NCBI RefSeq assembly: GCF_001278075.1
Contig: NZ_CP011340.1
Coordinates: forward strand, 3,472,001-3,536,000
Origin: Streptomyces pristinaespiralis
Lineage (GTDB): Bacteria > Actinomycetota > Actinomycetes > Streptomycetales > Streptomycetaceae
DNA length: 64,000 nucleotides
Reading direction: 5' to 3'
The notes under the pieces were generated by a model. The model saw nothing but the letters and a program-made list of their open reading frames with translations, had not been told where the DNA came from and did no database searches. Below, in pieces: positions 46,496 to 55,955 of this stretch. How positions within the stretch are numbered: the first letter of the stretch is position 1; every line of letters starts with the position of its first letter. A program made the translations under genes and the position numbers.

Positions 46496-47812
46496 TCACA
46501 GCTCGCCCATCCGTCGGATGACGGGGGCGACGCGCTGCACGCCGTGGCGGTACGCGCCGCGCGCCGCCCGGCGTACGGTGTCGCGCACCATCCGCCGTAC
46601 GCCGGTGGCCTCCGCCTTCGGGGCGGCGCCGGCCAGCGGTGTGCCGTCCGGGGCGAGGTGGTGGCGGGCGAGCAGACCGGGCAGGTATCCGGGCGCGGTG
46701 GCCGGCGTGTAGTACGGGGCGATCGCCGGGAGCCGGGGCAGGAGGAGCAGTTCGGCGACCCGCTTGCGGGCCTCGTCGAAGGCGCTCTCGTACGAGCTGT
46801 CCGCGGCGACGCCCTGCCGCGACAGCCATTCGGCGTCGGGGGTGGGGCGGTGGCCGCCGTCGAGCCGGTCCCAGGAGGCGAGCAGCCCGGAGCCGAGGAA
46901 GTGGTGGTTGCCGAGCGCCTCGCGCACTCCGAGGTCGGTCAGCACGGCGGTGGGGATGCGGCGGTGGAGCGCCTCGAGCGCGGCGGTGGACGACACGGTG
47001 ACCAGCAGGTCGGTGCGGTCCAGTACCTCGCCCATGTTCCCGTACACGGGGCGGAAGTTGGGCGGAAGTCCGCCGGGCAGCTTCTCCGCGAGCTTCTGGT
47101 ACGGGATCTCTTCGAGGTGGGTGGTGTGCTCGCCCGGCTTGGAGCGCAGCTTCAGCAGCACCTCGCGTTCCGGGTGCAGCCGGGCGTGCTCGACGAGCCT
47201 GCGCAGAAGGTAGGCACGGTCCGCGCGGGACTCCGGTACGGACGGCTGGACGGCGAACACGACGGTGTCGCGGCCTTCCTCCGGCCGGTACGGCGCCCCG
47301 CCGAGGAAGGGCAGCGCGGCCTCGGTGACGGAGCCGGCGTCGGCGCCCACTCCCTCGTAGACGGCGCGGAAACGCGCCGCGTCGTGGCGGGAGTTGGCCA
47401 GCACGACGTCTGCGCCGTGCCGCAGCAGCAGTCCGTCGGACAGCTTCTCGTAGACGACACCGACGTAGCCGGTGACGACGACGGGCCGCTGTTCCCGGCC
47501 GAGTGCGGCGAGGCCGTGCAGCATGGCCTGGACGCCGCCGCCGACGAGCGCGAGGACGACGATGTCGTAGGACCCGTCCCTCATCGCCCGCAGGAACTCG
47601 TTCCCCGTCACCTCGCGCAACTCGTCGGCGCTCACGCCGACCTCCGCGAGCTGGCGGGCGGTGGGTGTGGCCCGGCCGCGCAGCAGGAAGCCGCTCAGCT
47701 CGACGGAGGTGCTCGGCGCGATGCGGCGCGCGGTGAGCGCACCCCATTTCCACCGGGTGTCGGAATCGGCGAGTACGGCGACCCGTACGGCCTCGCTGGT
47801 ACTTGTTGGCAC
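46496..47812 (-). CDS. Putative glycosyltransferase (DUF6716-like)
   Basis: 438 residues with a GT-B-like layout. The N-terminal half starts VRVAVLADSDTRWKWGALTA and has VVVTGYVGVVYEKLSDGLLL. The C-terminal nucleotide-sugar half has VVFAVQPSVPESRADRAYLL, EVLLKLRSKPGEHTTHLEE and LLVTVSSTAALEALHRRIP. First gene of the neuA-neuB unit and divergent from the GT2 gene. The GTG at 47812 is seven bases after TAACGT (leaderless). A role in assembling the nonulosonic polymer is inferred from position. The DUF number is from memory. Confidence 0.75.
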   Translation of the reverse strand: MPTSTSEAVRVAVLADSDTRWKWGALTARRIAPSTSVELSGFLLRGRATPTARQLAEVGVSADELREVTGNEFLRAMRDGSYDIVVLALVGGGVQAMLHGLAALGREQRPVVVTGYVGVVYEKLSDGLLLRHGADVVLANSRHDAARFRAVYEGVGADAGSVTEAALPFLGGAPYRPEEGRDTVVFAVQPSVPESRADRAYLLRRLVEHARLHPEREVLLKLRSKPGEHTTHLEEIPYQKLAEKLPGGLPPNFRPVYGNMGEVLDRTDLLVTVSSTAALEALHRRIPTAVLTDLGVREALGNHHFLGSGLLASWDRLDGGHRPTPDAEWLSRQGVAADSSYESAFDEARKRVAELLLLPRLPAIAPYYTPATAPGYLPGLLARHHLAPDGTPLAGAAPKAEATGVRRMVRDTVRRAARGAYRHGVQRVAPVIRRMGEL

Positions 47813-47999
47813 GTCGAGGACGTTAGAAAGGCATGTGGTTTGACGGCCCAACTCGGCAGCAACAAAGGGTTAACAGGACACCTACGGACGGCGAAGCAGG
47901 CCGGGGAACGGGTCGGTTAACAAGCTCGTCGCCCTACGTTCACCTGACATCCTCGTATGCGTCGATGCGAATGCCGAGCGCACCCCTAGCGTCACGCGG
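47813..47999. promoter_or_regulatory. Divergent leaderless promoters of the nonulosonic-acid cluster
   Basis: 187 bases between two start codons. TAACGT (minus strand 47825-47820) serves the leftward gene and TAGCGT (47987-47992) the GT2 gene, each seven bases from its GTG. The word GGTTAACA occurs twice in direct orientation (47868-47875 and 47915-47922), a possible regulator site. Confidence 0.6.
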
Positions 48000-48983
48000 G
48001 TGGTTAAGCTCTCCGTCATCGTGCCGTTCTACAACGTGCAGACATATGCCCCCGACACACTGCGAAGCCTTCGCGCGAACGCCCGCGCCGACTTCGAGTT
48101 CGTGCTCGTCGACGACTGTTCGACGGACGGGACTCCGGAGATCCTGGAGCGCGCGGAACGTGAGCTGCCGGGCGCGGTTCTGATCAGACACGAACGCAAC
48201 GGTGGGCTCGCGACCGCCCGCAACACCGGTCTGGACGCGGCCGGCGGTCAGTACCTCACCTTCTTCGACGGCGACGACTGGCTGGCGCCCGGCCACTTCG
48301 AGCACCTGCTGGACGCCATGGAGCACCTGGGGTGCGACTTCGTCCGCACCGACCATGTGCAGTGCACGGGACGGTCCCGTTCCATCCACCGGGTGCCCGT
48401 CGGCCGGCGCGGGGAGGTGCTGCGTCCGCGGGACGTGATCCTGCCCGCCTCCCGCTCGACCGCCGTCGACTACCCGTACGCCTGGGCCGGGATGTACCAC
48501 CGGCGGCTCGTGGACCGCGGGCTGCTGCACTTCACGCACGGATTGCGCACCGCGGAGGACCGGCCGTGGATATGGCGGCTGCACCGGGAAGCGGATTCTT
48601 TCGCCGCGATCAGCCACCTGGGCATTTTCTACCGGCGCGGGATCGCTTCCTCGCTCACTCAGATCGGTGACATCAGGCAGCTCGATTTCATCAAGGCATT
48701 CGACCAGGTGATCGAGGAAACGGCCAAGGACGCCGACGCGGAAAGGCTGCTGCCCAAGGCGGTCCGCACCTATTGCGCGGTCATTTCCCATCACCTGGGA
48801 TCCATCGAAAGGTACGAACCGGCCGTGGCACGGAAATTGCGCACGATGAGCGCGGCCGCGCTGAAGCGCATGCCGCAGGACGTGCTGAACGAGGCCATCG
48901 ACTCCATGGACGCCGACCGCGCCTCGCGGCTGCGCAAGGTCCGCCGCCGGCCCGCCCCCCTCTCCGTGGAGGCGGCAGTCTGA
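48000..48983 (+). CDS. Family 2 glycosyltransferase
   Basis: 327 residues, GT-A fold. VVKLSVIVPFYNVQTYAPDT start, nucleotide-binding FVLVDDCSTDGTPEILE, GGLATARNTGLDAAGGQYLTF (shown in part), metal-binding DGDDWL, and a later AGMYHRRLVD/LRTAEDRPWIWRL region. Helical C-terminal tail, basic at the end. GTG start at 48000 is leaderless. Its stop overlaps the next ATG (TGATG), so the two are coupled. Probable role: adding a primer or backbone sugar of the cell-wall glycopolymer. Confidence 0.9.
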   Translation: MVKLSVIVPFYNVQTYAPDTLRSLRANARADFEFVLVDDCSTDGTPEILERAERELPGAVLIRHERNGGLATARNTGLDAAGGQYLTFFDGDDWLAPGHFEHLLDAMEHLGCDFVRTDHVQCTGRSRSIHRVPVGRRGEVLRPRDVILPASRSTAVDYPYAWAGMYHRRLVDRGLLHFTHGLRTAEDRPWIWRLHREADSFAAISHLGIFYRRGIASSLTQIGDIRQLDFIKAFDQVIEETAKDADAERLLPKAVRTYCAVISHHLGSIERYEPAVARKLRTMSAAALKRMPQDVLNEAIDSMDADRASRLRKVRRRPAPLSVEAAV

Positions 48984-50314
48984 TGGCCACGACCCAGATC
49001 TTCTTCGCCTCCTCCCTCTACGGCGCGGCGACGCTCGCCGCGGCGATCGACAGCGGCAGCTTCACCACCGCCGACCGCCGGCTGCTGCTGGTCTCCAACA
49101 ATGCGGCGATACCGGAGACGACACCGGCCCTCGACGAGATGGCCGGCTTCGAGCGGCTGCGCGACCGCTTCGACGATGTCCTCTCCTGGAACGCCACCAT
49201 CGCGCCCTTCCACCCCGGCGGTTGGGCGCCCCGCGGCGACGACCTGCCCCTGTGGGAGCGGTATCTGCGGCAGCTGTGGGACCTGGGCGACGACCGGATC
49301 GAGCTCGCCGTCGAATCCGTCCAGGTCAATCCGGCGCTGGCGGTCGCGCAGCTCTTCCCCGACGCGGCGCTGGACGTCTACGCGGACGGGCTGATGAGCT
49401 ACGGCCCCACCCGCAACAAGATCGACCCGCTGGTCGGCGAGCGGGTGCGGCGGCTGCTGCACCTCGACCTGGTGCCCGGCCTGAGGCCGCTGCTGCTCGC
49501 GGAGTTCGGCGTGGAGCCGCAGCTCGTGCCGACCGAGGCCTTCGTCAAGGTCGTCGGCGAGCTCTCCGACGCCGTGCCGGACGCCTGCGCCGGCGTACAG
49601 GAGGGTCCGGCACTGCTCCTCGGCCAGTACCTCGCGGCCCTGGGCATCCTGACGCCGGTGGAGGAGGAGGGCCTCCACGTCCGCATGCTGGCGGGCGCGG
49701 CCGCGCTCGGGCACCGCCGCATCGTCTTCAAGCCGCACCCGACGGCGCCGGCCGCGTGGACGCGGACGCTGGAGCGCCGGGCGGCGTCCCTCGGTGTCGA
49801 ACTGACCGTGCTGGAGCGGCCGGTGCTCGCGGAGGTGCTGTTCAAGCAGATGCGGCCGGCGCTGGTGGCGGGATGCTTCTCGACCGCCCTGTTCACGGCG
49901 GGCACCTTCTACGGCATCCCGGTCGCCCGGATCGGCACGGAGCCGCTCCTCGACCGGCTCAGCCCGTACCAGAACAGCAACCGGGTGCCGCTGACGATCG
50001 CCGACGCGCTGCTGCCGGACCTGGCGGCGGGCGGGACGGGCGCACCCGCCGCGGCGGACGGGCGATTCGCCGGTCTGCTCTCCGCGGTGGGCTTCGTGAT
50101 GCAGCCGAAGCTGCGGGCGGACCTGCGGCCGGCGGCCGAACGCCATCTGCGCGACCACCTCGACGCGGGCACGGCCCGCTACTTCAAACGCCGCCGTCTG
50201 ACGGTGCTCGGGCTGCCGGGGGGTGTGCCGCTGCCCCGCAACAGGGCGGTACGGAGGGTGGTGCGGGGGCGGCGGATGCGGAGGGTGCTGAAGCGGGTGG
50301 TGGCGTTGGGGTGA
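48983..50314 (+). CDS. Polysialyltransferase-family protein
   Basis: 443 residues resembling the bacterial alpha-2,8-polysialyltransferase (POLYST) family. It starts TTQIFFASSLYGAATLAAAI, has DVYADGLMSYGPTRNKIDPL (acidic DGxxxYG site), the HP motif in IVFKPHPTAPAAW, and the Ser-Thr motif in GCFSTALFTAGTFYGIPVARI, the pattern expected for CMP-nonulosonate binding. A very basic C-terminal tail of about 45 residues may contact the membrane. It is coupled to the GT2 gene with a GGAGG ribosome site at 48968. With neuB/neuA present it is the best candidate polymerase of a Kdn-type (teichulosonic acid) wall polymer. Confidence 0.82.
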   Translation: MATTQIFFASSLYGAATLAAAIDSGSFTTADRRLLLVSNNAAIPETTPALDEMAGFERLRDRFDDVLSWNATIAPFHPGGWAPRGDDLPLWERYLRQLWDLGDDRIELAVESVQVNPALAVAQLFPDAALDVYADGLMSYGPTRNKIDPLVGERVRRLLHLDLVPGLRPLLLAEFGVEPQLVPTEAFVKVVGELSDAVPDACAGVQEGPALLLGQYLAALGILTPVEEEGLHVRMLAGAAALGHRRIVFKPHPTAPAAWTRTLERRAASLGVELTVLERPVLAEVLFKQMRPALVAGCFSTALFTAGTFYGIPVARIGTEPLLDRLSPYQNSNRVPLTIADALLPDLAAGGTGAPAAADGRFAGLLSAVGFVMQPKLRADLRPAAERHLRDHLDAGTARYFKRRRLTVLGLPGGVPLPRNRAVRRVVRGRRMRRVLKRVVALG

Positions 50315-50378
50315 GGCCCCGGGCGCCCCGAGCCCCGAACGCCGGCGAGGCCGACGTGGGGCCCGGGGTGGGGGAAGG

Positions 50379-51029
50379 TCACGTGCCGCTGAGGGAGAGC
50401 TTCACCGCGAAGCCCAGGAACAGCGCTCCCGCCGCCGACGTCGCGCCCGCCGACAGGCGGCGCCTGCGGCGGAACGCGGCCGCGAGGTGGGTGCCGGTGA
50501 AGATCAGGACGCTCAGGTAGAGGACGCTCGCCAGCTGCGCCAGCGCGCCGAGCACCGTGAAGGAGAGCGCGGGGTACGCGTACGCCGGGTCGACGAACTG
50601 CACGAAGAAGGCGATGAAGAACAGGATCGCCTTCGGGTTGAGCAGACTGATCACGAACGCCTTGCGGAAGGGCCGCTCCGCCGCCGGGACGTCGGTGGTG
50701 ACCTCGTCGGCGGTCCGCTCGCCGCGGGTGCGCCACATCGACCAGGCCGCGCGCAGCATCCCGATCGCCAGCCAGGTCAGATAGCCGGCGCCGGCGTATT
50801 TCACGATCCCGAACAGCACCGCGTTGGCCTGGAGCAGCGAGGCCACGCCCGCGGCCGACAGCACCATCAGGACGGTGTCGCCGCACCACACACCGGCGGC
50901 GGCCTGGTAGCCCGTACGCACACCGCGGCGCGCGGCGACGGAGAGCACGTACAGAGAATTCGGTCCTGGCAGCAGGACGATCAGGACGAGTCCTGCGAGA
51001 TAGGTCGGAAGATCGGTGACACCCAGCAT
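50379..51029 (-). CDS. LysE/RhtB-family amino acid exporter
   Basis: 216 residues, six hydrophobic segments. Signature LPTYLAGLVLIVLLPGPNSL, where PGPNS is the family motif, then GYQAAAGVWCGDTVLMVLSA, GAGYLTWLAIGMLR, and FRKAFVISLLNPKAILFFIA with the conserved NPK. It resembles LeuE-type exporters. The ATG at 51029 lies seven bases after GACACT (leaderless); the longer start at 51059 is not favoured. Confidence 0.9.
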   Translation of the reverse strand: MLGVTDLPTYLAGLVLIVLLPGPNSLYVLSVAARRGVRTGYQAAAGVWCGDTVLMVLSAAGVASLLQANAVLFGIVKYAGAGYLTWLAIGMLRAAWSMWRTRGERTADEVTTDVPAAERPFRKAFVISLLNPKAILFFIAFFVQFVDPAYAYPALSFTVLGALAQLASVLYLSVLIFTGTHLAAAFRRRRRLSAGATSAAGALFLGFAVKLSLSGT

Positions 51030-51080
51030 GGGGCGGAGTGTCGCACATCGGTACGACACTCCGCCTTTGTGTTCCGTATG

Positions 51081-52661
51081 TCAGAAAGCGTCGGTGGGGA
51101 CGTACGTGCCCCACACCTCGCGCAGCGCGTTGCAGACCTCGCCGACGGTGGCACGCGCCTTCAGCGCGTCCTTCATCGGGTAGAGGACGTTGTCCGTGCC
51201 TTCCGCGGCCTTCTTCAGCTCCGCGAGCGCCGTGTCCACCGCCGCCTGGTCGCGCTCCGCGCGCAGCTTCGCCAGCCGCTGCGCCTGCTGGGCCTCGATC
51301 GCGGGGTCGACCCGCAGCGGCTCGTACGGCTCCTCGGTGTCCAGCGTGTAGCGGTTGACGCCGACGACGACGCGCTCGCCGGAGTCGGTCTCCTGGGCGA
51401 TGCGGTAGGCGCTGCGCTCGATCTCGTTCTTCTGGAAGCCCTGTTCGATGGCGTTGACCGCACCGCCGAGGTCCTCGACGCGTTCCATGAGGGCGAGCGC
51501 TGCGGCTTCGACGTCGTCCGTCATCTTCTCCACGACGTACGACCCGGCGAAGGGGTCGACGGTGGCGGTCACGTCGGTCTCGTACGCGAGGACCTGCTGG
51601 GTGCGCAGCGCGAGGCGGGCGGACTTGTCCGTCGGCAGGGCGATGGCCTCGTCGAAGGAGTTGGTGTGCAGGGACTGGGTGCCGCCGAGGACGGCCGCGA
51701 GGCCCTGGACGGCGACGCGCACCAGGTTCACCTCGGGCTGCTGCGCGGTGAGCTGCACACCCGCGGTCTGGGTGTGGAAGCGCAGCATCAGCGACTTCGG
51801 GTTCTTGGCGCCGAACTCCTCCTTCATCACCCGGGCCCAGATGCGGCGGGCCGCACGGAACTTGGCGACCTCTTCGAGGATGGTCGTCCGTGCGACGAAG
51901 AAGAAGGACAGCCGGGGGGCGAAGTCGTCGACGTCCATGCCGGCGGCGACGGCGGTGCGGACGTACTCGATGCCGTCGGCGAGCGTGAACGCGATCTCCT
52001 GCGCGGGCGAGGCGCCGGCCTCGGCCATGTGGTAGCCGGAGATCGAGATGGTGTTCCACTTCGGGATCTCGGCCTTGCAGTACTTGAAGATGTCCGCGAT
52101 GAGCCGCAGGGACGGCTTGGGCGGGAAGATGTAGGTGCCGCGGGCGATGTACTCCTTGAGCACGTCGTTCTGGATCGTGCCGGTGAGCTTGTCCGCGGGG
52201 ACGCCCTGCTCCTCGCCGACGAGTTGGTAGAGGAGGAGCAGCAGAGCGGCGGGCGCGTTGATCGTCATGGACGTGGAGACCTTGTCCAGCGGGATCCCGC
52301 CGAACAGCACCCGCATGTCGTCGATCGAGTCGATGGCGACGCCGACCTTGCCGACCTCGCCGTGGGCGATGGGCGCGTCGGAGTCGTGGCCCATCTGGGT
52401 CGGCAGGTCGAAGGCGACGGACAGGCCCATCGTGCCGTTGGCGATCAGCTGCTTGTAGCGGGCGTTGGACTCGACGGCCGTGCCGAAGCCGGCGTACTGG
52501 CGCATCGTCCAGGGCCGGCCGGTGTACATCGACGGATACACGCCACGGGTGAAGGGGTACTCACCGGGCCCGCCCAGCTTCTCCGCCGGGTCCCAGCCTT
52601 CCAGGTCCGCCGGTCCGTACACCGGCTCGATGGGCAGTCCCGACTCGGACTCGCGCGCCAT
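51081..52661 (-). CDS. Acyl-CoA mutase large (catalytic) subunit, methylmalonyl-CoA mutase family
   Basis: 526 residues. N terminus [40 protein letters not shown], substrate motifs [60 protein letters not shown]. Only the (beta/alpha)8 substrate domain is present; the C-terminal cobalamin domain is absent, so a separate B12-binding subunit must be encoded elsewhere. The reaction is carbon-skeleton rearrangement of an acyl-CoA (methylmalonyl, isobutyryl or related); the specificity is not decided here. Links to propionyl-CoA carboxylation at the left end are metabolic only. ATG 52661. Confidence 0.9.
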   Translation of the reverse strand: MARESESGLPIEPVYGPADLEGWDPAEKLGGPGEYPFTRGVYPSMYTGRPWTMRQYAGFGTAVESNARYKQLIANGTMGLSVAFDLPTQMGHDSDAPIAHGEVGKVGVAIDSIDDMRVLFGGIPLDKVSTSMTINAPAALLLLLYQLVGEEQGVPADKLTGTIQNDVLKEYIARGTYIFPPKPSLRLIADIFKYCKAEIPKWNTISISGYHMAEAGASPAQEIAFTLADGIEYVRTAVAAGMDVDDFAPRLSFFFVARTTILEEVAKFRAARRIWARVMKEEFGAKNPKSLMLRFHTQTAGVQLTAQQPEVNLVRVAVQGLAAVLGGTQSLHTNSFDEAIALPTDKSARLALRTQQVLAYETDVTATVDPFAGSYVVEKMTDDVEAAALALMERVEDLGGAVNAIEQGFQKNEIERSAYRIAQETDSGERVVVGVNRYTLDTEEPYEPLRVDPAIEAQQAQRLAKLRAERDQAAVDTALAELKKAAEGTDNVLYPMKDALKARATVGEVCNALREVWGTYVPTDAF

Positions 52662-52911
52662 GTGACTGTGCCTCCCGCTGGGCTACTGACAGGTAACAAA
52701 CCTTTGCGACGGACTGTAGCGGCGGGCGTGCGAGGGATGGAGAGCCACGCCCTGGGACCTTGCTCACAGCCCGTACCGGCGAAGCCGCTCGTGGCCCGCT
52801 CGTCCCCGAACCGTTACCCCCATGATGCGCGGGATCGCGCAACCGGGCAGGACGGGAATTTGTCTCATCAGGCACAGACATACGTGGGGGACGAGACAAG
52901 TGGGGGGCGAC

Positions 52912-53790
52912 ATGCTCGGGAAATCAGTCGGGATGAGAACGCTGGCCGCGGCGGCCGCGATGGTCGTGGCCGCGGTGACGGCCGGCTGCAAGGCGGAGGC
53001 CGCGACCGACGCGCCGTCCGCCGGCACGCCGAGCGCGGCCCCGGCGACATCCGCTTCCACGCCGCCGGCCTCGCCGACGCCTTCGGCGTCGGAATCGGAG
53101 ACGGCCGAGCCGTCGAAGAAGCCCTCGCCGTCGCCCTCCACCCAAAAGCCCGCGCCCAAGGTCCTGATGGCGCCCGGCGCCAAGGGCGAGCAGGTGCGCG
53201 AGCTCCAGGCGCGGCTGGCGCAGATCGGCTGGTTCGACGACAAGCCGACAGGTACGTACGGGCCGGTCACCACCACCGCCGTGAAGGGCTTCCAGGGCAA
53301 GCGCGGACTTCTGGCGACGGGCAGCACCGACACCGTCACCTGGGATCGGCTGCTCGGCATGACGACGAAGCCGACGCGCGCCGAGCTGGACGGCAAGGAC
53401 GTCAAGAAGCCGCAGGCGAAGCTGGATCCGCGCTGCATGACCGGCCGGGTGATGTGCATCAGCAAGACCACCCGGACGCTGTCGTGGATGATCGACGGCA
53501 AGGTGCTGTCCACGATGGACGTGCGCTTCGGGTCGCAGTACACACCGACCCGCGAAGGCGTGTTCAAGGTGGGCTGGAAGTCCCGTGACCACGTCTCGAC
53601 CCTCTACGACACTCCCATGCCGTACGCCATGTTCTTCAGCGGCGGCCAGGCGGTGCACTACTCCTCGGACTTCGCCGCCCGCGGCTACAACGGCGCCTCG
53701 CACGGCTGCGTGAACGTCAGGGACAAGGCGGCCGTCGCGGCGCTCTTCGACCAGGTGCGGACCGGCGACAAGGTCGTCGTCTACTGGTGA
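52912..53790 (+). CDS. L,D-transpeptidase lipoprotein with peptidoglycan-binding domain
   Basis: 292 residues. Lipobox VTAGCKAE with Cys near 26, a Ser/Pro/Thr-rich linker to about 80, a PG_binding_1 domain (APGAKGEQVRELQARLAQIG, TYGPVTTTAVKGFQ) and a YkuD catalytic domain ending in ARGYNGASHGCVNVRDKAAV (His and nucleophile Cys). It forms 3-3 crosslinks in peptidoglycan outside the membrane. ATG 52912 has a G-rich ribosome site; the upstream frame is not signal-like. Bases 52662-52911 hold the promoters of this gene and the divergent mutase; no other gene seen. Confidence 0.9.
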   Translation: MLGKSVGMRTLAAAAAMVVAAVTAGCKAEAATDAPSAGTPSAAPATSASTPPASPTPSASESETAEPSKKPSPSPSTQKPAPKVLMAPGAKGEQVRELQARLAQIGWFDDKPTGTYGPVTTTAVKGFQGKRGLLATGSTDTVTWDRLLGMTTKPTRAELDGKDVKKPQAKLDPRCMTGRVMCISKTTRTLSWMIDGKVLSTMDVRFGSQYTPTREGVFKVGWKSRDHVSTLYDTPMPYAMFFSGGQAVHYSSDFAARGYNGASHGCVNVRDKAAVAALFDQVRTGDKVVVYW

Positions 53791-53819
53791 GGCGCGGGGC
53801 GCGGCAGCTGAGGAAGAAG

Positions 53820-53858
53820 GGCGCGGGCGGGACCGGGGGAACGTGTCCCGCCCGCGCC
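53820..53858. terminator. Bidirectional terminator
   Basis: Perfect 14-bp stem (53820-53833 with 53845-53858) between the L,D-transpeptidase gene and the convergent anti-sigma gene. Confidence 0.82.
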
Positions 53859-53988
53859 ATTGCGCTGAGCCGTAGGTACGGGGGGAACCCCGGCTCGTTG
53901 CGCCGCCGATGACCAGTCGGCTCACTATCTACTGCGCCGTAGCCCGGAAAAACGTCACACCCTGCGTTCCGCGCCGAAAAAGCGCAGG

Positions 53989-55026
53989 TCAGAGAGCTCG
54001 TGTGGTGGCGTCCGCGAGAGAGGCGAAGCCGGTCGGCGACGGCGGTGCGGCCGGGTCGAGGACGAGCGGGTAGGAGACCTGCGGGGTGTCGGGCACGAGC
54101 TGCGGGACGTCCTCGGAGCTGTCGGAGTCGCGGTCGCCGCCGGAGCCGCCGGAGTTCTTCCCGCCACCGGTGCCGTCGCCGTCCTCGCGCCCGTCACCTC
54201 CGTCGCCGTTCTCGCCGCCCGGGGTCCCGGCGTCGCCGGAGCCGTCGCCGAGCAGTTCGTCGCAGAACCGCTCGACCCGCTCGGCACCCTTGGCGGCCGC
54301 CTCGAGGCGGCGCTTGCGGTCCGGATCGATCCGGCCGCTGCGGTAGTCACGGCACGCCTCGACGGACTTGCGGTACACGTCGGTGTTCTTCGACGGGTCC
54401 TCGCCGCCCGGCGTGGCCGTGCCGTCCCCGGCCGGCAGGCCGGGCGTGCTCCCGCCCGCGTCGCCGGGGGCCGAGGGGGTCGTGCTGTCCGGCGCGGGCG
54501 GCAGACCGGGCGGGGTGCCGGTGGTGCCCGGGGGGCGTGCGGACGAGCCGGCGTCCCCGCCGCTCGACGACGGTGACGTGAGCGGTCCCGGTGTCGCAGC
54601 GGCCGACACGGAGGACGCGGGCGTAGGGCGCTCGTTGCCGAAGGTGGGCAGCACACCGCTGCCGGCGGCGACGGCTACGCCGCCGATGGCACAGCCCGCG
54701 AACGCCGCCGCGATCCCGAACCGGACGGGCCGGGCGAAGCCCACGCCGCGGGACGGCCGGGAACGGCCGACCCGCACGGACCCGAGAGAAGTCCCGGCCG
54801 CGGCCGACTCGGCCCTGGCCTTGCGGAACGCGGCCATCGCGGCCGCCTCACCGGGCAGTTCGCCGTCGTCGTAGCCGTGGCCTGGGTTGCGCGCCGCGCT
54901 GTCGAGGGCGGCGGCGAGTCGTGCGGCCTCGGTACGGGCGCGTTCGTCCGCGACCTCGACAGGCTCGCCACGCAGCAGTCGCTCTGCCGCGTCCCTGCCA
55001 AGCCACTCGTACCGCTCGTCGGCCAT
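53989..55026 (-). CDS. Membrane-anchored regulator of the adjacent ECF sigma factor (putative anti-sigma)
   Basis: 345 residues. A cytoplasmic N-terminal part of about 100 residues (DERYEWLGRDAAERLLRGEP ... AAAMAAFRKARAES) precedes one transmembrane helix (RFGIAAAFAGCAIGGVAVAA) and a long extracellular segment that is Pro/Ser/Gly/Asp-rich with a short folded core (VYRKSVEACRDYRSGRIDPD, GAERVERFCDELLG). No ZAS zinc motif is seen. The stop of the sigma gene and this ATG overlap (TGATG), the usual arrangement of a sigma/anti-sigma pair. Function inferred from coupling and topology. Confidence 0.78.
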   Translation of the reverse strand: MADERYEWLGRDAAERLLRGEPVEVADERARTEAARLAAALDSAARNPGHGYDDGELPGEAAAMAAFRKARAESAAAGTSLGSVRVGRSRPSRGVGFARPVRFGIAAAFAGCAIGGVAVAAGSGVLPTFGNERPTPASSVSAAATPGPLTSPSSSGGDAGSSARPPGTTGTPPGLPPAPDSTTPSAPGDAGGSTPGLPAGDGTATPGGEDPSKNTDVYRKSVEACRDYRSGRIDPDRKRRLEAAAKGAERVERFCDELLGDGSGDAGTPGGENGDGGDGREDGDGTGGGKNSGGSGGDRDSDSSEDVPQLVPDTPQVSYPLVLDPAAPPSPTGFASLADATTRAL

Positions 55027-55793
55027 CACATGTCCTTCTGCGTCCGCAGGCGTGAATGCGTCACACCGGCGGGCGCCGTCGCACCGGGGCGGGAGCCGCG
55101 CTGGGTGGGCAGTCCGCCCAGTTCCGAAGCGCTCTCCGCGGGGCCCTCCCCGCCCCGGCGAGTCACGTCCGAGGGGGGCCGGTCCCCGCTTTCGAAAGCG
55201 GCGCCGTCGGCTCCCAGCAGTTCCGCCAGCCGCTTCAGGCCACGGTGCGCTGCCGTCCGGACGGCGCCGGGGCGCTTGCCGAGGGTCTTGGCCGCGCTCT
55301 TGGCGTCGAGGCCGACCACGACCCGCAGGACGACCGCCTCGGCCTGATCCTGCGGCAGTTGGGCGATGAGCGCCATCGTGCTGCTGGTGGAGATGGACTC
55401 CAGCGCCTCGTCGACGGTGTCGGAGTCGGCGGGCCTGCCGGTCAGTTCGGTCTCGTCACCGCCGACGGCCGGCCGGCGGCCCCGCATCCGGATGTGATCC
55501 AGCGCACGGTTGCGGGCGATCCGCGCGGCCCAGCCGCGGAACCGGTCGGCGTCCCCGCTGAACCTGTCGAGGTCCCGGGAGATCTGCAGCCACGCCTCGG
55601 AGGCGACGTCCTCCGCGTCGGTGTCACCGACGAGCGTGCGCACATAGCCGATCAACCGCGGATGCACAGCGCGGTACACAGTCCGGAAGGCGCTCTCGTC
55701 CCCATCCTGAGCCGCGAGCACGGCGGCGGTCAGCTCCGCGTCGTCCCCCAGCACTACCTCAACCCGTCGTTCCGTACCGCAGCTGGTCACCAC
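55026..55793 (-). CDS. ECF-type RNA polymerase sigma factor
   Basis: 255 residues. Region 2: AFRTVYRAVHPRLIGYVRTL, DTDAEDVASEAWLQISRDLD, FRGWAARIARNRALDHIRMR. Region 4: LPQDQAEAVVLRVVVGLDAK, LGKRPGAVRTAAHRGLKRLA. The C-terminal 60 residues are a low-complexity polar tail. GTG 55793 is the first start; the GTG at 55754 is possible. It is coupled to the downstream membrane protein gene. Confidence 0.88.
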   Translation of the reverse strand: MVTSCGTERRVEVVLGDDAELTAAVLAAQDGDESAFRTVYRAVHPRLIGYVRTLVGDTDAEDVASEAWLQISRDLDRFSGDADRFRGWAARIARNRALDHIRMRGRRPAVGGDETELTGRPADSDTVDEALESISTSSTMALIAQLPQDQAEAVVLRVVVGLDAKSAAKTLGKRPGAVRTAAHRGLKRLAELLGADGAAFESGDRPPSDVTRRGGEGPAESASELGGLPTQRGSRPGATAPAGVTHSRLRTQKDM

Positions 55794-55955
55794 TGCCGCG
55801 CAGTCCTGCGCGAATCAGCACGCTACGTCCTTTTAAGTGCTCGCGTCCACGCCTCGTACAACTTGCAACAAGTTTGCGACTCAGCGGGGTGTGACAGAAA
55901 CAGCACTCTCGGCGCTGAGGTTAGTACGGGGCGCCCTCGGGTCCCCGCCACGAAC

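Noticed and set aside
43540..46521. 993-codon plus-strand open frame over the repeat block, neuB and neuA
   Set aside because: It runs antisense to two clear genes and starts in tandem-repeat DNA without a ribosome site.
50487..53588. 1033-codon plus-strand open frame over the LysE and mutase genes
   Set aside because: It is antisense to well-supported genes and has no recognisable domain.
54086..54874. Several plus-strand open frames opposite the anti-sigma gene's linker
   Set aside because: They are mirrors of the Pro/Ser/Gly-rich linker and have no start signals.
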